Positions 24,314-33,425 of a stretch of 50,789 nt of DNA are shown in pieces (position 1 is the first letter of the stretch; every line of letters starts with the position of its first letter). Where the stretch lies: NCBI GenBank assembly GCA_000708525.1, contig JMRP01000019.1:1-50789 (forward strand). Direction: 5' to 3'. The stretch is from Cyanobium sp. CACIAM 14. GTDB lineage: Bacteria; Cyanobacteriota; Cyanobacteriia; PCC-6307; Cyanobiaceae. Made by a program: the position numbers and the translations under genes. Below the pieces are notes generated by a model. It had not been told where the DNA came from and ran no database searches. It saw only the letters and a program-made list of their open reading frames with translations.

Positions 24314-25339
24314 ATGGCCGTCACCCCCCTCTCCCGTCCAGGCGCCGCCAACGCCAGCCCCAGTGGACCCGCCAGCGCCCCCGTCGCCTTCCGCGACGCC
24401 GGCACCGCCGCCCGCCACACCCGCCGTCCGGCCACCATCAACCAGGGGCCCGACGCCCTGGCCAGAGCCAGGGCCCTGCACGAACCCCGCCGCGGAGAAC
24501 CCCGGGGCGTCTCCCCCAAGGGGACCCGCTGGGGCACCATCGGCTTCATGGTGGCGATCCACATCCTGGCGGTGGTGGCCCTTCTGCCCCGCTTCTGGAG
24601 CCTGGAGGCCGTCGGTGCCCTGCTGGTGATGTACTGGGTCACCGCCTGCCTGGGCGTGACCATCGGCTACCACCGCCTGCTGAGCCACCGCTCCTTCCGT
24701 GTTCCCCAGTGGCTGGAGCGCTTCTTCGCCACCTGCGGCGCCCTGAGCTGCCAGCACGGCCCGATCGACTGGGTGGGGCTGCACCGCCACCACCACAAGT
24801 TCTCCGATACGGAAGCGGATCACCACGACAGCAACCGGGGCTTCTGGTGGTCCCACATGGCCTGGATGTTCGAGGAGATTCCCGCCATGGCCGCCGTGCC
24901 CCGGCTCACTGGCGACCTGGCCACCGACCCCTACTACCGCTGGCTGAACAGGAACTTCCTGCTGCTCCAGCTTCCCCTGGGCCTTCTGCTGTTCTGGCTC
25001 GGCACCATCACCGGTGCCGGCGGCTGGGCCCTGGTGCTGTGGGGCATCCCCCTGCGCCTGGTGATCGTCTACCAGTGCACCTGGCTGGTGAACTCCGCCA
25101 CCCACATGTGGGGGGAGGCCGTCCATGAGAGCGGCGACAAGTCGAGGAACAACCCCTGGGTGGCGGCGCTCACCTTCGGCGAGGGCTGGCACAACAACCA
25201 TCACGCCTTCCCCCATTCCGCCCGCCACGGCTTCGGCCCCCGCCAGTTCGATCTCACCTGGCAGCACATCCGGCTGCTGCGGGCCCTGGGCCTGGCCACC
25301 CGGATCCGCCTCCCCAGGGCGGCCGAGTCCATGGCGTAG
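24314..25339 (+). CDS. Acyl-lipid desaturase, DesC-like (second copy)
   Basis: Second delta-9-type acyl-lipid desaturase, 341 residues from ATG 24314. The histidine boxes are [14 protein letters not shown] and HNNHH, and [21 protein letters not shown] and [22 protein letters not shown] give the hydrophobic spans. Compared with the upstream paralogue it has a longer, low-complexity N-terminal region of about 70 residues (Ala/Pro/Arg-rich) before the first hydrophobic segment. The catalytic parts are closely similar, indicating tandem duplication. Having two such genes suggests different chain or position specificity, or cold versus constitutive expression. An 8-base-pair hairpin lies immediately downstream, before rplI. 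Confidence 0.92.
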   Translation: MAVTPLSRPGAANASPSGPASAPVAFRDAGTAARHTRRPATINQGPDALARARALHEPRRGEPRGVSPKGTRWGTIGFMVAIHILAVVALLPRFWSLEAVGALLVMYWVTACLGVTIGYHRLLSHRSFRVPQWLERFFATCGALSCQHGPIDWVGLHRHHHKFSDTEADHHDSNRGFWWSHMAWMFEEIPAMAAVPRLTGDLATDPYYRWLNRNFLLLQLPLGLLLFWLGTITGAGGWALVLWGIPLRLVIVYQCTWLVNSATHMWGEAVHESGDKSRNNPWVAALTFGEGWHNNHHAFPHSARHGFGPRQFDLTWQHIRLLRALGLATRIRLPRAAESMA

Positions 25340-25340
25340 G

Positions 25341-25372
25341 CTGGCTGACTGGTTTTCAGAAGGCTCAGCCAG
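25341..25372 (+). other. Hairpin in the desaturase-rplI gap
   Basis: CTGGCTGA (25341-25348) pairs perfectly with TCAGCCAG (25365-25372), and CTG/CAG inside the loop can extend it. No T-run follows, so it is not a standard intrinsic terminator. It ends 8 bases before the rplI ATG at 25381, which may affect rplI translation or mRNA 3'-end stability of the desaturase message. The function is inferred only from position. Confidence 0.4.
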
Positions 25373-25380
25373 ACGTCGTC

Positions 25381-25842
25381 ATGGTCAAGAAGCGCGTGCA
25401 GGTGGTCCTCAGCGAGGACGTCTTTCCCCTCGGCAAGGACGGTGATCTGGTGGAGGTGGCCCCCGGCTATGCCCGCAACTACCTCCTTCCCACCGGCAAG
25501 GCCCTGGCCGTGACCGCCGCCGTTCTGCGCCAGGTCGAGCACCGCAGGGCCAAGGAGGCCGAGCGCCAGGCGGCCCTGAAGGCCGAGGCCATCGCCTTCC
25601 GCACCGCCCTCGACACCATCGGCCGTTTCACCGTCAAGAAGCAGACCGGTGGCGACGACGTCCTCTTCGGCACCGTCACCAACGGAGACGTGGCCGAGGC
25701 CATCGAGGCGGCCACCAAGAAGGAGATCGACCGCCGCTCCATCACCGTTCCGGAGATCCACCGCACCGGCTCCTACAAGGTCCAGGTCAAGCTCCATCCC
25801 GAGGTCGTGGCCGACGTCAACCTGGAAGTGGTCAGCTACTGA
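25381..25842 (+). CDS. rplI: 50S ribosomal protein L9
   Basis: Binds 23S rRNA domain V and helps maintain the reading frame. 153 residues, the usual size. The N-terminal signature [36 protein letters not shown] is diagnostic of bL9, followed by the long connecting helix ([21 protein letters not shown]) and the C-terminal domain ([13 protein letters not shown] ... [16 protein letters not shown]). ATG 25381 gives the standard [10 protein letters not shown] start. It is followed by a strong intrinsic terminator. Confidence 0.98.
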   Translation: MVKKRVQVVLSEDVFPLGKDGDLVEVAPGYARNYLLPTGKALAVTAAVLRQVEHRRAKEAERQAALKAEAIAFRTALDTIGRFTVKKQTGGDDVLFGTVTNGDVAEAIEAATKKEIDRRSITVPEIHRTGSYKVQVKLHPEVVADVNLEVVSY

Positions 25843-25873
25843 TCGGCCAGCCTCGAACCGACAATCTCCGCTG

Positions 25874-25910
25874 CGGGCCCCAGAGTGATCCCTCACCCTG
25901 GGGCCCGTTT
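25874..25910 (+). terminator. Intrinsic terminator after rplI
   Basis: CGGGCCCCAG (25874-25883) and CTGGGGCCCG (25898-25907) form a perfect 10-base-pair stem, which GTGA/TCAC inside the loop can extend, followed by TTT. It lies 32 bases after the rplI stop and 55 bases before dnaB. The T-run is short but the stem is very stable. Confidence 0.8.
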
Positions 25911-25964
25911 CCATCCGGCGGGCACCCTGTCCCCTTCCCCTGAGTCCCGTCTGGAGCTCCGTCC

Positions 25965-27413
25965 ATGGTGAGCGTGCCGCTGGCAGGATCCGATTCCCCC
26001 TTCCCCGAGGGACCGGCCTCCGCCTCGCCAGGCCGAGGCGCCCCCCGCGGCCAGGCCAGGGGCCGGCCCGGCGACGAGGCGGCCGGTTTCGAGCCGCTCC
26101 CCGATTCGGTGCCTCCCCAGAACCTGGAAGCCGAGGAGGCCGTGCTGGGGGGCATCCTTCTCGATCCCGATGCCATCGGCCGCGTCGCCGATGTCCTGCG
26201 CCCCGAGGCCTTCTACCTCAGCGCCCACCGGGAGATCTACCGCACCGCCCTGATGCTCCACAGCCAGGGGAAGCCCACCGATCTCACCGCCATGGCCGCC
26301 TGGCTGGCCGACACCGGCCACCTGGAGAAGGTCGGTGGCTCCGCCCGGCTGGTGGAGCTCGTGGATCGCACCCTCTCCACCGCCTCCATCGACCAGGTGG
26401 CCCGCCTGGTGATGGACAAGCACCTGCGGCGCCAGCTGATCCGCTCCGGCAACGAAGTGATCCGCCTGGGCTTCGATCAGAGCAAGCCCATGGAGCAGGT
26501 GCTGGATGAGGCCGAACAGCAGATCTTCGCCATCAGCCAGGAAAAGCCCTCGGTGGGGCTCACGCCCACCGCCGAGATCCTCACAAGCACCTTCAACGAG
26601 ATCGAGAGCCGCTCCCTCGGCACTGCCGTGGCAGGCATCCCCGTCAACTTCTACGACCTCGATGCCATCACCCAGGGGCTCCAGCGCAGCGATCTGATCA
26701 TCGTGGCCGGCCGTCCCGCCATGGGGAAGACCTCGATCGTGCTCAACATCGCCAAGAACGTCGCCCAGCTGCACCAGCTGCCGGTCTGCGTGTTCAGCCT
26801 GGAGATGAGCAAGGAGCAGCTCACCTATCGCCTCCTTTCGATGGAGGTGGGGATCGAGAGCGGCCGCCTGCGCACCGGCCGCCTGCAGCAGGAGGAATGG
26901 CCCCTGCTGGGCCAGGGGATCAACAGCCTCGGCCAGCTGCCCCTGTTCATCGACGACAAACCCAATTCCGGGGTGCTGGAGATGCGTTCCCTCTGCCGGC
27001 GACTGATGGCCGAGCAGGGCAAGGAACTGGGTCTGATCGTGATCGACTACCTGCAGCTCATGGAGGGCTCCACCCCCGACAACCGGGTTCAGGAGCTCTC
27101 CCGCATCACCCGGGGCCTCAAGGGCATGGCCCGGGAGCTCAACGTGCCGGTGATGGCCCTCTCCCAGCTCAGCCGCGGCGTCGAATCGCGTACCAACAAG
27201 CGCCCCATGCTCTCCGACCTGCGGGAATCGGGCTCGATCGAGCAGGACGCCGACCTGGTGCTGATGATCTACCGCGATGAGTACTACAACCCGGAAACCG
27301 CCGACCGCGGCATCACCGAGGTGATCGTCACCAAGCACCGCAACGGCCCCGTCGGCACCGTCAAGCTGCTGTTCGAGCCCCAGTTCACCCGCTTCCGCAA
27401 CCTGGCGGCCTAA
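25965..27413 (+). CDS. dnaB: Replicative DNA helicase
   Basis: Hexameric 5'-3' helicase at the replication fork. 482 residues. The N-terminal domain ([20 protein letters not shown], after a ~45-residue proline/glycine-rich lead) binds primase. The RecA-like domain shows Walker A (GRPAMGKTS), Walker B ([11 protein letters not shown]) and the DnaB motif [10 protein letters not shown] followed by [15 protein letters not shown]. No intein is present, although DnaB of several cyanobacteria carries one. ATG 25965 lies just after the rplI terminator; a start nearer residue 45 cannot be excluded. mnmG follows 71 bases downstream. Confidence 0.98.
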   Translation: MVSVPLAGSDSPFPEGPASASPGRGAPRGQARGRPGDEAAGFEPLPDSVPPQNLEAEEAVLGGILLDPDAIGRVADVLRPEAFYLSAHREIYRTALMLHSQGKPTDLTAMAAWLADTGHLEKVGGSARLVELVDRTLSTASIDQVARLVMDKHLRRQLIRSGNEVIRLGFDQSKPMEQVLDEAEQQIFAISQEKPSVGLTPTAEILTSTFNEIESRSLGTAVAGIPVNFYDLDAITQGLQRSDLIIVAGRPAMGKTSIVLNIAKNVAQLHQLPVCVFSLEMSKEQLTYRLLSMEVGIESGRLRTGRLQQEEWPLLGQGINSLGQLPLFIDDKPNSGVLEMRSLCRRLMAEQGKELGLIVIDYLQLMEGSTPDNRVQELSRITRGLKGMARELNVPVMALSQLSRGVESRTNKRPMLSDLRESGSIEQDADLVLMIYRDEYYNPETADRGITEVIVTKHRNGPVGTVKLLFEPQFTRFRNLAA

Positions 27414-27484
27414 CCCTGGGATCGACCTTCAGGGAAGATGATGCCCCTGAGCGAGGTGGGCGATCCCCCGCGCCTCCCGACCCC

Positions 27485-29428
27485 ATGGCCTTCAGCGCAG
27501 CCCCCACCGAACGCTTCGACCTGATCGTGGTCGGGGGCGGCCATGCGGGCTGCGAGGCGGCCCTCACCGCCGCCCGGCTTGGGGTCAGCACCGCCCTGTT
27601 CACCCTCAATCTCGACCGCATCGCCTGGCAGCCCTGCAATCCTGCGGTGGGCGGCCCCGCCAAGAGCCAGCTGGTGCACGAGGTGGATGCCCTCGGTGGG
27701 GTGATCGGCCGGCTGGCGGATAGCACCGCCCTGCAGAAACGGCTCCTCAACGCCAGCCGCGGTCCCGCGGTGTGGGCGCTGAGGGCCCAGACCGACAAGC
27801 GCCAGTACGCCCGCCAGATGCTGCAGCTGCTGCAGCACACCCCCAACCTGGCTCTGCGGGAGGCGATGGTCACGGGGCTGGAGATCGAGGGCGATCCGGA
27901 GGCCGGCCGGGCGCGGGTGATCGGGGTGCGCACGTACTTCGGCAGCCTCTACGCCGCCGGCGCCGTGATCCTCACCACCGGCACCTTCCTGGGGGGGCGC
28001 ATTTGGGTGGGTGACCGCTCGATGCCGGCCGGGCGGGCCGGCGAGCAACCGGCCGAAGGCCTCACCGAGGCCCTGCGGGAGCTGGGGTTTCGCACCGACC
28101 GGCTGAAGACCGGCACGCCGCCCCGGGTCGACCGGCGCAGCGTGGCCCTCGATCGCCTCGAGGAGCAGCCGAGCGACGCCGCCGGTCGTTTCTTCAGCTT
28201 CGATCCCAGCGCCTGGGTGAGCGGCGAGCAGATGGCCTGCCACATCACCCGCACCACCGCCGAGACCCACCGGCTGATCCGGGACAACCTGCATCGCACG
28301 CCGATCTACGGCGGCTTCATCGACAGCCGGGGTCCGCGCTACTGCCCGTCGATCGAGGACAAGATCGTGCGGTTCACCGACAAGGAGAGCCACCAGATCT
28401 TTCTGGAACCGGAGGGGCGCGACACCCCCGAGCTCTACGTCCAGGGTTTCTCCACGGGTCTGCCCGAAGCACTCCAGCTGGCTCTGCTGCGCACCCTGCC
28501 CGGCCTGGAGGCGTGCGTGATGCTGCGCCCCGCCTACGCCGTCGACTACGACATCCTGCCGGCGACCCAGCTGCAGCCAAGCCTGGAGACCAAACGGATC
28601 CGCGGCCTGTTCTCCGCCGGCCAGCTCAACGGCACCACCGGCTACGAGGAGGCGGCCGCCCAGGGGCTGGTTGCCGGCCTGAACGCCGCCAGGCTGCTGG
28701 GGGGCCAGGACCCGGTGCCCTTCCCCCGCGAAGAGAGCTACATCGGCACCCTGGTGGACGACCTGGTCACCCAGGACCTGAAGGAGCCCTACCGGGTCCT
28801 CACCAGCCGCAGCGAGTACCGCCTGGTGCTGCGCGGCGACAACGCCGATCGGCGGCTCACGCCGCTGGCCCGGCGGCTGGGCCTGATCGACGGGCGCCGC
28901 TGGCGGCTCTTCGAGCAGAAGCAGGCCGCGATCGAGACGGAAAAGCATCGGCTCGAGACCGTACGGCTCCGAGCCTCCGACCCCGCCGCCGCCGCCGCTG
29001 TGGAGACCACCGGGGCGGCCATCAACGGCTCCATCACCCTGGCCGATCTGCTGCGACGGCCGGGGATGCACGCCGCGGATCTGGTGCGGCTGGGTCTGTG
29101 CGATCCGGAGCTGCCGACGGATGTGCGCGACGGCGCCGAGATCGACATCAAGTACAGCGGCTATCTGGCCCGCCAGGAGCAGCAGATCGATCGCGTCCGG
29201 CGGCAGCAGGGGCGAGCGATCCCGGGCGGGGTCGACTACGCCGCCATCGGCACCCTGTCGGCGGAAGCCCGCGAGAAGCTGGCGGCCATCCAGCCCCTGA
29301 CCCTCGGGCAGGCCTCCCGGATCCCTGGGGTGAGCCCCGCCGATGTCAACGCGCTGCTGCTCTGGCTGGAGCTGGAACGGCGCCGGCAGGAGAGCGCTCG
29401 TCAGAGCCCGGCAGCATCGTTACAGTGA
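27485..29428 (+). CDS. mnmG: tRNA uridine-5-carboxymethylaminomethyl modification enzyme MnmG (GidA)
   Basis: FAD enzyme that, with MnmE, installs cmnm5 at the wobble uridine (U34) of certain tRNAs. 647 residues, standard length. The FAD Rossmann motif is [15 protein letters not shown] near the N-terminus. Other conserved segments are [72 protein letters not shown] and the C-terminal [16 protein letters not shown] 27485 fits the family start. Confidence 0.98.
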   Translation: MAFSAAPTERFDLIVVGGGHAGCEAALTAARLGVSTALFTLNLDRIAWQPCNPAVGGPAKSQLVHEVDALGGVIGRLADSTALQKRLLNASRGPAVWALRAQTDKRQYARQMLQLLQHTPNLALREAMVTGLEIEGDPEAGRARVIGVRTYFGSLYAAGAVILTTGTFLGGRIWVGDRSMPAGRAGEQPAEGLTEALRELGFRTDRLKTGTPPRVDRRSVALDRLEEQPSDAAGRFFSFDPSAWVSGEQMACHITRTTAETHRLIRDNLHRTPIYGGFIDSRGPRYCPSIEDKIVRFTDKESHQIFLEPEGRDTPELYVQGFSTGLPEALQLALLRTLPGLEACVMLRPAYAVDYDILPATQLQPSLETKRIRGLFSAGQLNGTTGYEEAAAQGLVAGLNAARLLGGQDPVPFPREESYIGTLVDDLVTQDLKEPYRVLTSRSEYRLVLRGDNADRRLTPLARRLGLIDGRRWRLFEQKQAAIETEKHRLETVRLRASDPAAAAAVETTGAAINGSITLADLLRRPGMHAADLVRLGLCDPELPTDVRDGAEIDIKYSGYLARQEQQIDRVRRQQGRAIPGGVDYAAIGTLSAEAREKLAAIQPLTLGQASRIPGVSPADVNALLLWLELERRRQESARQSPAASLQ

Positions 29429-29454
29429 CGCACGCCTGACGCCTTGGACCGCAA

Positions 29455-30312
29455 TTGAGCCCCTCCCTCCGGCGTCCCCTGCGTGGCATCCCCACGTCCC
29501 GCGCCTACTGGGAGCTCAAGGCCGAGCAGATGATGAACCGGGTCTTCGATCCGGCGAACACGATCGATCTGGACGTGGCGCCGGAGCCGGCCCCGTCCCG
29601 CCCCCTGCCGCTGCCCCCCTCCGTCCGCAGGCCCAGTGCAGGCCCGAGCAGGGCGCCGGCCCGGCACGACCGCAACACCCTGCTGCTCACGGCGATGGGA
29701 GGCGTGTGCATGGTCAGCGTGGCCAGTTCGGTGCTCTACCTGACCCACTCCAGCCGCATGCAGGAGGCTCTCTCCCAGGAGCGCAGCCTGCTGCTGGTGG
29801 AGCGGCTGCGCAGCCTGGGGCCGGCCAATCCCACCCCGATCGGGTCCGGAGGTCCCACCAGCCTGGCCAGCGGGGATCAGCCCCTGCTGCCGCTGGCAAG
29901 CGACAAGCTGCCGCCGCCCCCCGAAGAACCCTGGATCCAGCAGCTGTCCCAGCTTCCCCAGGAAGAAAGCTCCCGGGCTCCGGTCCTGCGGGTGCCGCTG
30001 AGCCCCAGACTCGCGGCCGCCGCCCCCCCCGCCAGCGGCGGCGGTGTCAGCAGCGGCGGTGGCGGTGGCGCCCCGTCCGAGCGCGCCGGTGGCTCACCCG
30101 CCGCGGGCAGCACGCCCGAACTGGTGGGGGTGGTGGGGTCGCCGGGTCGGCCCGCCTCGGCCATCTTCCAGATGGCAGGCACCTCCACCAGCGTCAGTGT
30201 CGGCGAGGCGATCGGGGGCAGCGGCTGGCGGCTCCGCTCCGCCGAGGGTGATGCCGCCCTGATCGAACGGGGCGGGGAGGTGCGCCGCATCTCGATCAGC
30301 AACGGCTACTGA
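29455..30312 (+). CDS. Single-pass membrane protein with a PilP/GspC-like C-terminus, unknown
   Basis: 285 residues from TTG 29455, a weakly supported start; no ATG precedes the conserved part closely. A basic/proline-rich cytoplasmic segment (residues 1-80) precedes one transmembrane helix (LLLTAMGGVCMVSVASSVLYL, about 82-102). A periplasmic low-complexity region follows (Gly/Ser/Pro/Ala, about 115-215). The final ~65 residues (ELVGVVGSPGRPASAIFQMAG ... VSVGEAIGGSGWRLRSAEGD ... EVRRISISNGY) resemble the HR domain of GspC or the PilP domain. That would fit an inner-membrane link in a type IV pilus or competence machine, but no pil genes are adjacent, so the assignment is tentative. Confidence 0.65.
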   Translation: MSPSLRRPLRGIPTSRAYWELKAEQMMNRVFDPANTIDLDVAPEPAPSRPLPLPPSVRRPSAGPSRAPARHDRNTLLLTAMGGVCMVSVASSVLYLTHSSRMQEALSQERSLLLVERLRSLGPANPTPIGSGGPTSLASGDQPLLPLASDKLPPPPEEPWIQQLSQLPQEESSRAPVLRVPLSPRLAAAAPPASGGGVSSGGGGGAPSERAGGSPAAGSTPELVGVVGSPGRPASAIFQMAGTSTSVSVGEAIGGSGWRLRSAEGDAALIERGGEVRRISISNGY

Positions 30313-30332
30313 TCCTCGCCATCCCCCCCGCC

Positions 30333-30932
30333 ATGCCCCACGGAACGGGCAGCCTGCTGCCATCCCCCGCGTTCCTGTGGCAGGCCGCCGCCTCCGACGG
30401 TCTGGAAAGGCCGGCCGGTAGGGATCTCAGCGGTCCCTGGAAACTGCTGCTGCTCGGCGACGGCAGTCCGACGCGCCACCTGCAACTGCTCACCGGCATC
30501 CCTGTGGAGATCGAGATGATCGCCATGGCCCCGGACGCGGCCGGTGGCCCGGGGGCGCCGCCGGAAGTGGCCGAGTTGTCGGAACCCCTGCTGCGGCGCC
30601 AGGTGTGGCTGGTCTGCGGCGAGCAGGCCCTGGGCTGGGCCGAGAGCTGGTGGAACCAGACAGAGGCGGAGGCCCACCTCCTGGATCGCCGCCAGCCGAT
30701 CTGGCGCAGCCTCACGACAGGGCGGGCGGAACTGTTCCGCGAGGTGGATGGCTTCGGACAGGTGGAGGCAGCCTGGCTGGAGGAACGCTTCGGCAGCCCC
30801 GGCCCCTTCTGGAGCCGCCACTACCGCTTCTTTCGTCATGGCAGGGCGCTCACTGTGATCCGGGAAGTGTTCTCCCCGGCCCTGGAGCGCTGGCTGGGGC
30901 CCGCCGACAGATTTGTTCGCAAAGAATCGTGA
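30333..30932 (+). CDS. Chorismate lyase (DUF98 family)
   Basis: Likely converts chorismate to 4-hydroxybenzoate and pyruvate, the first committed step of cyanobacterial plastoquinone synthesis (family of Synechocystis Sll1797). 199 residues from ATG 30333. The family-like segments are PWKLLLLGDGSPTRHLQLLTG, VEIEMIAM, RRQVWLVCGEQALGWAESWW, RQPIWRSL and RAELFREVDGFG, ending with FWSRHYRFFRHGRALTVIREVFSP. No signal or membrane helix is present. It follows the PilP-like gene by 20 bases and may be co-transcribed with it. Confidence 0.82.
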   Translation: MPHGTGSLLPSPAFLWQAAASDGLERPAGRDLSGPWKLLLLGDGSPTRHLQLLTGIPVEIEMIAMAPDAAGGPGAPPEVAELSEPLLRRQVWLVCGEQALGWAESWWNQTEAEAHLLDRRQPIWRSLTTGRAELFREVDGFGQVEAAWLEERFGSPGPFWSRHYRFFRHGRALTVIREVFSPALERWLGPADRFVRKES

Positions 30933-31018
30933 ACTCGGTAACACAGTGTGGCGGTTTCCTGTTGACGAATTGACGCTTCGGAGTCGCTGGCCAGGATTCG
31001 TTCATTCGACTGCCGCGC

Positions 31019-31537
31019 ATGAAAGTCCACCGCACCCCTGGGGGTTCCGCCGATGGAGGATGGCTCACCCTCACCGAACTGGGTCGCCGCTACGGGATTT
31101 CCGCCGTGCACACCGGTCGGTTGCTGGTGACGGCCGGCCTGCGGCGCAGCAGCGGTGAGCCCACGGCCGAGGCCCTCGCCGCCGGCTTGGCCAAACGTCC
31201 CGAGCCGGGCGATCACCCCGTCTCCCTCTGGCTGGAGCGGGGCTGCGCCCCCCATCTGGAACGGCTGGGCCTGGTGCCCCGGAGCCAGCACACGCTGGTG
31301 AGTCTCTGGGCCGATCTGCTCAGTGCCCTGCTGCAGGGAGCCGACGCTGTCAGCGTTTCGGCCGAGGAGATGGCCGACGACGTTCCCCGGGATCTGGTGA
31401 AACCGGTGAACCGGGAGCTTCGCCAGCGGGGCTGCAGCTTCCGGATCGACCCGAAGCTCAGGACAACCGGAGCGACTGGGCCTGCCTGCTGGCCTGCTCG
31501 AGCATCTGACGCAGCCGATCCTCGTCGGTATGGCTGA
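31019..31537 (+). CDS. Hypothetical protein with possible HTH
   Basis: 172 residues from ATG 31019. WLTLTELGRRYGISAVHTGRLLVTAGLR near the N-terminus looks like a helix-turn-helix or a Rha/phage-antirepressor type DNA-binding segment. The middle (HPVSLWLERGCAPHLERLGLVP, LVSLWADLLSALLQGADAVSV) is helical. I recognise no named family. The last ~27 residues (TGATGPACWPARASDAADPRRYG and a few before) lie in the antisense of the convergent DUF1269 gene, an 80-base tail overlap. They have non-native composition, so the gene may have lost its original stop or suffered a late frameshift. Confidence 0.6.
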   Translation: MKVHRTPGGSADGGWLTLTELGRRYGISAVHTGRLLVTAGLRRSSGEPTAEALAAGLAKRPEPGDHPVSLWLERGCAPHLERLGLVPRSQHTLVSLWADLLSALLQGADAVSVSAEEMADDVPRDLVKPVNRELRQRGCSFRIDPKLRTTGATGPACWPARASDAADPRRYG

Positions 31538-31979
31538 GGTTGGTGCGCAGCAGCTTGGCGTGGGGGGCGTGAGTGCGCAGCCGCTCGATCAGCCGGTCGG
31601 GGGTCGCCTCGCGCATGAGCAGGCACAGGGCCGCGCCGCCAGGGGGAAGGGTTTCCCCCACCTCGCGCATGAAGCCGTCATTGATCCCCAGGTCGGAGAG
31701 GGAGCCTGAGGCGGCGCCGAGCCCGGCGCCCACGGCGGCCCCGAGCAATGGATTGAGGAATAGCAGGCCCACCAGGGTGCCCCAGAAGCCGCCACCCAGG
31801 GCTCCGGCGGTAGTGAGATTGAGCGACTGATGCAGGCGCACCTTGCCGTCCGGCTCGTGTTCGACGACCACCGCGTCCTCCAGGGAGATCAGCACCTCCT
31901 TCTGGATCTCCACCAGTTCGCGCCGGACCTGCTCGGCTTCCTCGACGGAGGGGAAGCCCACCACCACCAGACTGCTCAT
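31458..31979 (-). CDS. DUF1269-type membrane protein
   Basis: 173 residues from ATG 31979 (MSSLVVVGFPSVEEAEQVRRE). The frame is open to 32195 but the extension is arginine/proline-rich junk. The order is typical of DUF1269: an N-terminal ferredoxin-like region (LVVVGFPSVEEAEQVRREL ... DAVVVEHEPDGKVRLHQS), then a glycine/alanine-rich hairpin of two hydrophobic segments (GALGGGFWGTLVGLLFLNPLLGAAVGAGLGAASG), then a second strand-helix unit (GGAALCLLMREATPDRLIERL). Members are inner-membrane or stress-associated proteins of unknown function. It overlaps the convergent HTH-like gene by 80 bases. Confidence 0.85.
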   Translation of the reverse strand: MSSLVVVGFPSVEEAEQVRRELVEIQKEVLISLEDAVVVEHEPDGKVRLHQSLNLTTAGALGGGFWGTLVGLLFLNPLLGAAVGAGLGAASGSLSDLGINDGFMREVGETLPPGGAALCLLMREATPDRLIERLRTHAPHAKLLRTNLSHTDEDRLRQMLEQASRQAQSLRLS

Positions 31980-32047
31980 CGCGGACGTCGTTGCAGATAC
32001 CGGATTCGTCCTAACCCAGGATCGGCCCCCACGGTGGTATCGCCGCG

Positions 32048-32686
32048 TCAGGAGCGGCGTCGGCTGGAACGGGGCAGAGGCCGGGACGCGGAAATCTCGG
32101 CAGGGGCTGGCTCCTGGGAGTCGGCTGCATCGGGGCGCTCGGAGCGATCCGTCCGCCGCCATCGCGGCACGTTGAAGCTGGCGTCGTCGGGCCATTCGCC
32201 GTCATCGACCGCCCCGGCCGCGGGAACCGGGGCCAGCGGGGCGGAAGCCCGGCCGCGGCGGGAGACGGCCTCCAGCCCCTGACGGCGGGAACGGGAGGGC
32301 CTCGAGGACCTCAGCGATGAGGGAGCCGCCGCGGCGGCTTCGGCCTCCTGCCAGGGTTCGCGCCAGTCGTCGCCATCATCGAGCAGCCAGTCGAGGCGAT
32401 CCTCCACCCAGCGGCCCAGCTCATCGAGCCGTGGCCGGCGCAGGGGGCTCCGTTCGGCGCCGCGGGCTGAGGGTCGGCCCCCCGGCCGCGCACCGGAGAC
32501 CCCTTCGACCAACTGTCGTCCAGCCGTGACCCAGCGATCCACCCGTTGATCGAGGGGGTCGACACCGGGCCGGGTGCGGCGGCCGTAGTCCCGCTCGCGG
32601 GAGTCGCCCCCCCGGCCGACACGATCGCGACCGGAAGGGCTGCGATCGTCCCGATAGCGGCCGAGGTCCTGATCCATCGCATCCAT
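32048..32686 (-). CDS. Hypothetical protein, low complexity
   Basis: 212 residues from ATG 32686 (a second ATG lies three codons in). The N-terminus is charged and repetitive (Arg/Asp/Gly), then comes a more ordered core: DPLDQRVDRWVTAGRQLVEGVSG and LDELGRWVEDRLDWLLDDGDDW, which contains a helix rich in Trp and Asp. The rest is Arg/Ser/Ala-rich with an arginine C-terminus (PRSSRRRS). I recognise no family. The two Trp-containing helices suggest a real conserved core flanked by disordered tails. The strand agrees with the neighbouring DUF1269 gene, 68 bases downstream. Confidence 0.6.
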   Translation of the reverse strand: MDAMDQDLGRYRDDRSPSGRDRVGRGGDSRERDYGRRTRPGVDPLDQRVDRWVTAGRQLVEGVSGARPGGRPSARGAERSPLRRPRLDELGRWVEDRLDWLLDDGDDWREPWQEAEAAAAAPSSLRSSRPSRSRRQGLEAVSRRGRASAPLAPVPAAGAVDDGEWPDDASFNVPRWRRTDRSERPDAADSQEPAPAEISASRPLPRSSRRRS

Positions 32687-32695
32687 GGCCCGATG

Positions 32696-32803
32696 TTACC
32701 GACGCCGCCCTGACCGCCAGTGCTCTCTTCCCATGCCCACCAGGGCGATCGTGAACCCTCCCCATTCCAGAGCCCACAGAAACGTCGCCATCGGCCCCAA
32801 CAC
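32696..32803 (-). CDS. Possible 35-residue membrane peptide
   Basis: A short minus-strand frame between the SprT-like gene and the 212-residue gene. From GTG 32803 it reads VLGPMATFLWALEWGGFTIA, then LVGMGREHWRSGRRR and TAA. This is one hydrophobic helix followed by a strongly basic end, the classical topology of a small single-pass protein. The frame is open further upstream into the SprT-like gene, and ATG 32791 would give a 31-residue form. It is tentative because it is so short, but the helix-then-positive pattern and the otherwise empty gap support it. Confidence 0.35.
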   Translation of the reverse strand: MLGPMATFLWALEWGGFTIALVGMGREHWRSGRRR

Positions 32804-32832
32804 CAGCGCCAGAAGCCGGACTGCGCCAGAAC

Positions 32833-33375
32833 CTAGGCGGAGGTGCGCTCGAACACCAGCAGACAGCTCGGATCCCAGCGGCCGCCATGGAACCGTTCGC
32901 AGCAGGGTCGGCAGGCCAGGCCCTGGCGGCGCCGCTGGTAGGCCGCCCGGCTGTCGCAGCGGGGGCAGCGGGCGATCCAGCGGCTGGCGCTCAGCGGCAG
33001 AGGGTAGCGGTGCCGCAGGCTCACCTCGAAACCCTGCTGCGAGCGGTTGATCCGCTCCATGCGGGCGCGGAAGTGGGGGCCATGCACCTCCTGCACCCCG
33101 AGGATCCGGTCCACCCAGGCGTGGATCATCTCGTGACAGAGCGTGCCGAGGGTCGCCTGACGGGGCAGGGGTTCCAGCAGAGGCCGTGACAGCACGATCT
33201 CGCAGAGGTCGCGTCCATCGGCCAGACGGCCCCGTCGATAGAGGCCGGCCGTGCGGGTGAGCCGGCCATCGCTCCAGCGCACGTCCACCAGGGGCCGGCC
33301 ACCGGGGGCCAGGACGCCATCGAAGTGCTCGCGGTCGAGCCGATGGAACAGGGGCAGCAGCGGTTCCAGTGGCAT
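32833..33375 (-). CDS. SprT-like zinc metalloprotein
   Basis: 180 residues. The SprT-type zincin motif is HEMIH (residues 81-85) in LGTLCHEMIHAWVDRILGVQEVHGPHF, with H98/H101 as the likely third ligand region. A C-terminal zinc ribbon follows with C137-x2-C140 and C155-x2-C158. Eukaryotic relatives (Spartan/SPRTN) cleave DNA-protein crosslinks. The bacterial role is less clear, and proteolysis of DNA-bound proteins is only an inference. ATG 33375 starts MPLEPLLPLFHRLDREHFDG, matching the SprT family start. It is divergent from the small membrane-anchored gene. Confidence 0.92.
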   Translation of the reverse strand: MPLEPLLPLFHRLDREHFDGVLAPGGRPLVDVRWSDGRLTRTAGLYRRGRLADGRDLCEIVLSRPLLEPLPRQATLGTLCHEMIHAWVDRILGVQEVHGPHFRARMERINRSQQGFEVSLRHRYPLPLSASRWIARCPRCDSRAAYQRRRQGLACRPCCERFHGGRWDPSCLLVFERTSA

Positions 33376-33425
33376 GGCCGCATTCTGGAGGGGTCGTCCG
33401 TCAGACTCTGCAACGCAGCGAACGG

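Noticed and set aside
25965-27413. Possible intein in dnaB
   Set aside because: DnaB has normal length (482 residues) and uninterrupted Walker and DnaB motifs.
30933-31018. Promoter of the HTH-like gene (TTGACG repeats near 30963-30977)
   Set aside because: Two TTGACG hexamers exist but no convincing -10 element at 16-18 bases spacing, so I do not call it.
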